Of a DNA stretch of 64,000 nucleotides, positions 61,278 to 64,000 are shown piece after piece. This DNA is from Archangium gephyra (GTDB lineage: Bacteria; Myxococcota; Myxococcia; Myxococcales; Myxococcaceae): assembly GCF_001027285.1 (NCBI RefSeq), contig NZ_CP011509.1, positions 12,362,501-12,426,500 on the forward strand. The letters are read 5' to 3'. Numbering within the stretch: position 1 is the first letter of the stretch; each line of letters begins with the position of its first letter. The notes beneath the pieces are model-generated. The model saw only the letters and a program-made list of their open reading frames with translations, had not been told where the DNA came from and ran no database searches. Position numbers and translations under genes: made by a program.

Positions 61278-62003
61278 TCAGTTGGAGAGGATGCGCTTCA
61301 GCTCGGCCTTGTCGTTGGAGAACTGGAAGGAGTTGTAGAGCTGGAAGCCGTTGTCCCGGTCGAGCACGCGCGACCACAGCACCCGCACCGCCTTCAACCT
61401 GTCCTGCGAGAACTGGAACTGGTTGAGCACCTGCTGCACCTGGCCGACGAGGAAGTACTGGGTGCCCGCGGCCTCTTCCAGGACGTTCATCTTGTCATCG
61501 GCGAAGGGCTCGCGGGACATGGTGCCCATGAGCTTCTGCAGCTTGCCCTCGGCGATGGGCTGGTAGACGGGAGCCGGGGGCGGGATGGGCCCCGGGTTGT
61601 CGTTGCGGCCACCGCGGCCCCGGCTCCGCAGCTCGGGGGCATCGGCGACCAGCTCGCGCAGGTCCTTCAGCTCCTCGTAGGCCGCGCGGATCTTCGCCTT
61701 GCCGCCGTTGCCGCGCTTGCTGCTCTCGAAGGCCTGCCCCAGCAGGTCCTCCAGGTCGGCGAGGCGCTGCTCCAGGTCCTGGCGCTCGAGCACCACCAGG
61801 GTGCCACGGCGGCCGCGGCGGTACTCGCGGTACTCGTCATCGTCGTCACGGGAGTCACGGTCGTCACGGCCCCGGAACTCGTTGGACGAGGTCGGAGGCG
61901 CGTTGCCGGTGGGCTGGCCCGGAGGCGGCGCGAAGGACGGGGCGGTCTGGGCGGAGGCGGCAACCGAGGTCAGGAGCGTGATGGCGACGAAGAGGGCCTT
62001 CAT
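61278..62003 (-). CDS. DUF4476-domain exported protein
   Basis: A 241-residue protein: signal MKALFVAITLLTSVAASAQ, a low-complexity charged linker (RDDRDSRDDDDEYREYRRGRRG), a coiled segment (ERQDLEQRLADLEDLLGQAFE) and a C-terminal DUF4476 (FADDKMNVLEEAAGTQYFLVGQVQQVLNQFQFSQDRLKAVRVLWSRVLDRDNGFQLYNSFQFSNDKAELKRIL). The domain is common in exported proteins of Bacteroidota and Myxococcota; its function is not established. AAGGA lies 9 nt before the ATG at 62003; an ATG three codons earlier lacks that spacing. Confidence 0.88.
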   Translation of the reverse strand: MKALFVAITLLTSVAASAQTAPSFAPPPGQPTGNAPPTSSNEFRGRDDRDSRDDDDEYREYRRGRRGTLVVLERQDLEQRLADLEDLLGQAFESSKRGNGGKAKIRAAYEELKDLRELVADAPELRSRGRGGRNDNPGPIPPPAPVYQPIAEGKLQKLMGTMSREPFADDKMNVLEEAAGTQYFLVGQVQQVLNQFQFSQDRLKAVRVLWSRVLDRDNGFQLYNSFQFSNDKAELKRILSN

Positions 62004-62365
62004 GGGAGTCATCCTTCAGGGGTAGCTTGCTGCATCTGCCCACTCTGACGAGCCGCGGGCGTCCGCATTCAAACGGATCCGCCCCTCCCCGCCCAGAGGG
62101 CCCCCCAGGGCCGCTCCTTGGTCCAGCAACGAGCCCCACCCGGGGAGCGGGTGCCGGGCGCGAGGTCGCTCAACTGGTCCGACTGTCGGACCAGTCGGCG
62201 CCGCGCGAGCCCGGAGAGTCCCCCGATGAAGCGGTCCCCCTGGTTCCGGGAGGCCCCGCCGTCGTCCCATGCGGACGGAGCATCCCGCGCCTGGACGCGC
62301 GGACGGGCCATGTGCCGGAAAAGACGAGAGTCCACCCTGGGCCAGGCTTTGCACAGCGTCCGGGC
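62004..62365. other. 362-bp divergent intergenic region
   Basis: It lies between the DUF4476 gene (-) and the TPR-like gene (+). It contains the 11-bp palindrome at 62173-62195 and ATTCAAAC at 62069, also found twice near 61190. The frame running into the downstream gene is Pro/Gly/Arg-rich and not convincing as coding. No sigma-54 or strong sigma-70 promoter was seen. Confidence 0.5.
62173..62195. promoter_or_regulatory. 11-bp perfect inverted repeat, probable operator
   Basis: ACTGGTCCGAC-T-GTCGGACCAGT, perfect arms with a 1-nt centre, midway between divergent genes. The size and symmetry suit a dimeric repressor such as a TetR- or GntR-type protein; no such gene is in the window. Confidence 0.65.
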
Positions 62366-63262
62366 ATGATGACACTCACCACTCCCTCACTCCGTCCGTC
62401 GTTCGCGCATGACCCGTCCCTCGAGGCCCGGCTCAAAGGGCTGAGCCGCCTGTCTGGCGTGATGACGTTCACTGGCTTCGGCGGCATCGTCATGCTGCTC
62501 GGCCCGAGCGCCCTGGCCGACTTCTCGGAGGTGGACCTCGCGGTGACCCGGGTCCCCTTGCCCATCGTCCTGGTAGGAGTCTTCTGCGCGGGCATGGCCC
62601 TGCGCCACTGGGTGCTCCGGCGGGTGAGCCAGCTGGAACAGCGGGGTTGGGAGCTGCTCCTCGCGGGCAGACCCGAGGCGGCCATCGGCTCGCTGGAAGT
62701 GGCGGTGTCCGCCGGGAGCGACCGCTCGCGAATCCGGAGCCACTACGCGCTCACCCTCGCCTGGCTCCGCCAGGGTGATTACGAGCGCGCCCTCGCCCTC
62801 GGGGAGGAGACCCACCACCTGCCCCGGAGGAACAGGGACTCCCGCGTCTGCGATGCCCAGGTCCCCGCGCTGATGGCCACCATCCTGGCCCTCTACGGCG
62901 AGCTGGAGGATGCCCGGAAGTGGGTGGGCCGCATCCGCCGCCCCATGTTCGACGAGACGGACCATGCACTGCTCGCGCAGGCGGTGATGCTCTGCCGCGA
63001 GGGCAGGGACGTGGACGCGGTGAGGCGCATCCAGCGCACCGCGCGCGAGGACGTGCCCGAGATGGACGTGGGCGCGGTGGCGGTCATCCACGCCTTCGCG
63101 CGCAGCCGGCTGGAAGGGCAGCTCGTGCCCCTCAAGCCGGGATGCGTCCTGCCCGAGAGGCCCGCGCGGGCCTCTCAGTACGAGTACCTCGCGTGCGAGT
63201 GGCCCGAGCTCGCCGCCTTCCTCCGGGGAGAGGACGCCCCGGCTCCGGTGCTCGACGCGTGA
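62366..63262 (+). CDS. Membrane protein with TPR-like C-terminal domain
   Basis: 298 residues from ATG 62366 (a second ATG follows directly). The N-terminal third holds two membrane helices (SGVMTFTGFGGIVMLLGPSALADF and LPIVLVGVFCAGMALRHWVL). The C-terminal cytoplasmic part is helical with TPR-type repeats: RGWELLLAGRPEAAIGSLEVAVSAG, ALTLAWLRQGDYERALALGEE, PALMATILALYGELEDARKWVGRI, QAVMLCREGRDVDAVRRIQRTA. No enzyme motif; likely a membrane scaffold. It ends 22 bp before the convergent permease gene. Confidence 0.8.
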   Translation: MMTLTTPSLRPSFAHDPSLEARLKGLSRLSGVMTFTGFGGIVMLLGPSALADFSEVDLAVTRVPLPIVLVGVFCAGMALRHWVLRRVSQLEQRGWELLLAGRPEAAIGSLEVAVSAGSDRSRIRSHYALTLAWLRQGDYERALALGEETHHLPRRNRDSRVCDAQVPALMATILALYGELEDARKWVGRIRRPMFDETDHALLAQAVMLCREGRDVDAVRRIQRTAREDVPEMDVGAVAVIHAFARSRLEGQLVPLKPGCVLPERPARASQYEYLACEWPELAAFLRGEDAPAPVLDA

Positions 63263-63284
63263 CGGGGGCGGCGGGCGGGCGCGC

Positions 63285-64000
63285 TTACTCCTTCACGGCA
63301 CCGGCGGTGAGCCCGCTGACGATGCGCCGCTGGAAGAGGATGGTCATCACCACCAGGGGCAGCGTGGCGATGACGGACGCGGCGGCGATCTCCCCCCAGG
63401 GCTCCTTGTGCTCGCTGGCGAAGAGGCTGATGGCCACGGGCACCGTGCGCTTCTCCGGCGAGGACAGGAAGGTGAGGGCGTAGAGGAACTCGTTCCACGC
63501 GAAGATGAAGACGAGGATGGCGGTGGTGGCCAGGCCCGGAGCGGCCAGCGGCAGCAGCACCCGCCAGAAGGCGCCGAGCGGCGTGCACCCGTCCACCCGC
63601 GCGGCCCGGTACAGCTCGTCCGGGAGCTGCCGGAAGAAGGAGGTGAGAATCCACAGCGTGAGCGGCAGCGCGAAGGTGGCGTAGGGAGGCACCAGGCCCA
63701 CCAGCGTGTCGCGCAGGCCCGTGGCGCGCAGGATGAGGTAGAGCGGGCTCACCGTGGCGATGGGCGGGAACATGGACACGGCGAGCGCCGCGGCCAGCAG
63801 CAGGTTGCGCCCGCGGAACTCCAGCTTCGCCAGCGCGAACGCCGCCGACGCGCCCACCGCCATGCAGAAGAGCGTGGTGAGCGAGGCCGCCAGCAGCGAG
63901 TTCACCAGCACCTGGAGGAAGGGCCGGCCCCACAGCACGCTCGCGTAGTTGTCGAAGGTGATCGAGGTGGGCAGCGGCTGGGTGAGCTGCCCGTCCGGCC
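63285..64000 (-). CDS. MalG-type carbohydrate ABC transporter permease, truncated at window edge
   Basis: The last 238 codons of a binding-protein-dependent permease; the N-terminus lies beyond the window (the frame continues upstream with TSITFDNYASVLWGRP). About five helices are present (VNSLLAASLTTLFCMAVGASAAFALA, LLAAALAVSMFPPIATVSPLYLIL, ATFALPLTLWILTSFF, LATTAILVFIFAWNEFLYALTF, SVIATLPLVVMTILF). The EAA coupling loop is ELYRAARVDGCTPLGAFWRVLLPLAAPGL. It imports sugars or polyols with a MalF-type partner expected upstream, and could use the MalK-like ATPase at 46096. Confidence 0.92.
   Translation of the reverse strand, partial: PDGQLTQPLPTSITFDNYASVLWGRPFLQVLVNSLLAASLTTLFCMAVGASAAFALAKLEFRGRNLLLAAALAVSMFPPIATVSPLYLILRATGLRDTLVGLVPPYATFALPLTLWILTSFFRQLPDELYRAARVDGCTPLGAFWRVLLPLAAPGLATTAILVFIFAWNEFLYALTFLSSPEKRTVPVAISLFASEHKEPWGEIAAASVIATLPLVVMTILFQRRIVSGLTAGAVKE

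Overview
The window is GC-rich DNA (mostly GC at third codon positions) from a predatory/soil myxobacterium, most likely of the Archangiaceae/Cystobacteraceae. The evidence is indirect but consistent: two MYXO-CTERM type C-termini, many lipoproteins, trypsin-like exoproteases, kelch and carboxypeptidase-regulatory-domain surface proteins, two Ser/Thr protein kinases, two sigma-54 activators (one with an FHA domain), several orphan histidine kinases, and a DUF3396 immunity-type gene. No rRNA, tRNA, CRISPR array, transposase or phage gene was recognised. Apart from short intergenic hairpins and a repeat family, the DNA is almost fully coding.

Layout. 1-5 kb: truncated secreted lipase, outer-membrane barrel, small lipoprotein, and a two-gene operon with a HEAT/SEC-C protein. 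5-8.4 kb: CheB methylesterase, then a membrane-anchored GspE/PilB-like ATPase co-transcribed with a PEGA-domain membrane protein. 8.4-16.4 kb: outer-membrane barrel, di-heme cytochrome c peroxidase, SnoaL-like protein, complete ECF biotin transporter (bioM-bioN-bioY), type II NADH dehydrogenase, six-helix membrane protein. 16.4-27.7 kb: M24 peptidase-like lipoprotein, two histidine kinases (one with a periplasmic-binding-protein-like input domain but no membrane segment), kelch propeller, GST, amidase, YbaY-like lipoprotein and a trypsin with a pre-peptidase C-terminal domain. 27.7-30.6 kb: an XylR/DmpR-type sigma-54 activator divergent from a tyrosinase; the gap holds a 14-bp inverted repeat and a near-consensus -24/-12 promoter, suggesting phenol-responsive control of a phenol oxidase. 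30.6-40.1 kb: surface and secreted proteins, including a four-gene operon (Cys-rich PLA2-like lipoprotein, MORN/YwqK-like protein, MYXO-CTERM trypsin, zinc-finger/TM/HExxH protein). 40.1-45.6 kb: iron-acquisition module piuC, tonB, PepSY protein and TonB-dependent receptor, with Fur boxes before tonB and before the receptor. 47.3-49.1 kb: a lipoprotein with a PD-(D/E)XK nuclease-like C-terminus followed by a DUF3396 immunity-type gene, an arrangement like the outer-membrane-exchange (SitA/SitI) toxin cassettes of myxobacteria. 49.2-57.9 kb: a large kinase/AAA/TPR signalling protein, a Cys-rich lipoprotein, a second kinase, a small acidic protein and an FHA-sigma-54 regulator. 58-64 kb: endonuclease I, small zinc-binding and TerB-like proteins, alpha/beta hydrolase, DUF4476 protein, TPR-like membrane protein and a truncated sugar ABC permease.

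A dispersed repeat family runs through the window: three full copies (about 130-140 bp, with 35-36 bp inverted ends that each fold into a hairpin) and two half copies. The half copies sit at gene ends and encode the same C-terminal tail (PSPSGR...) plus the stop codon of two unrelated proteins.
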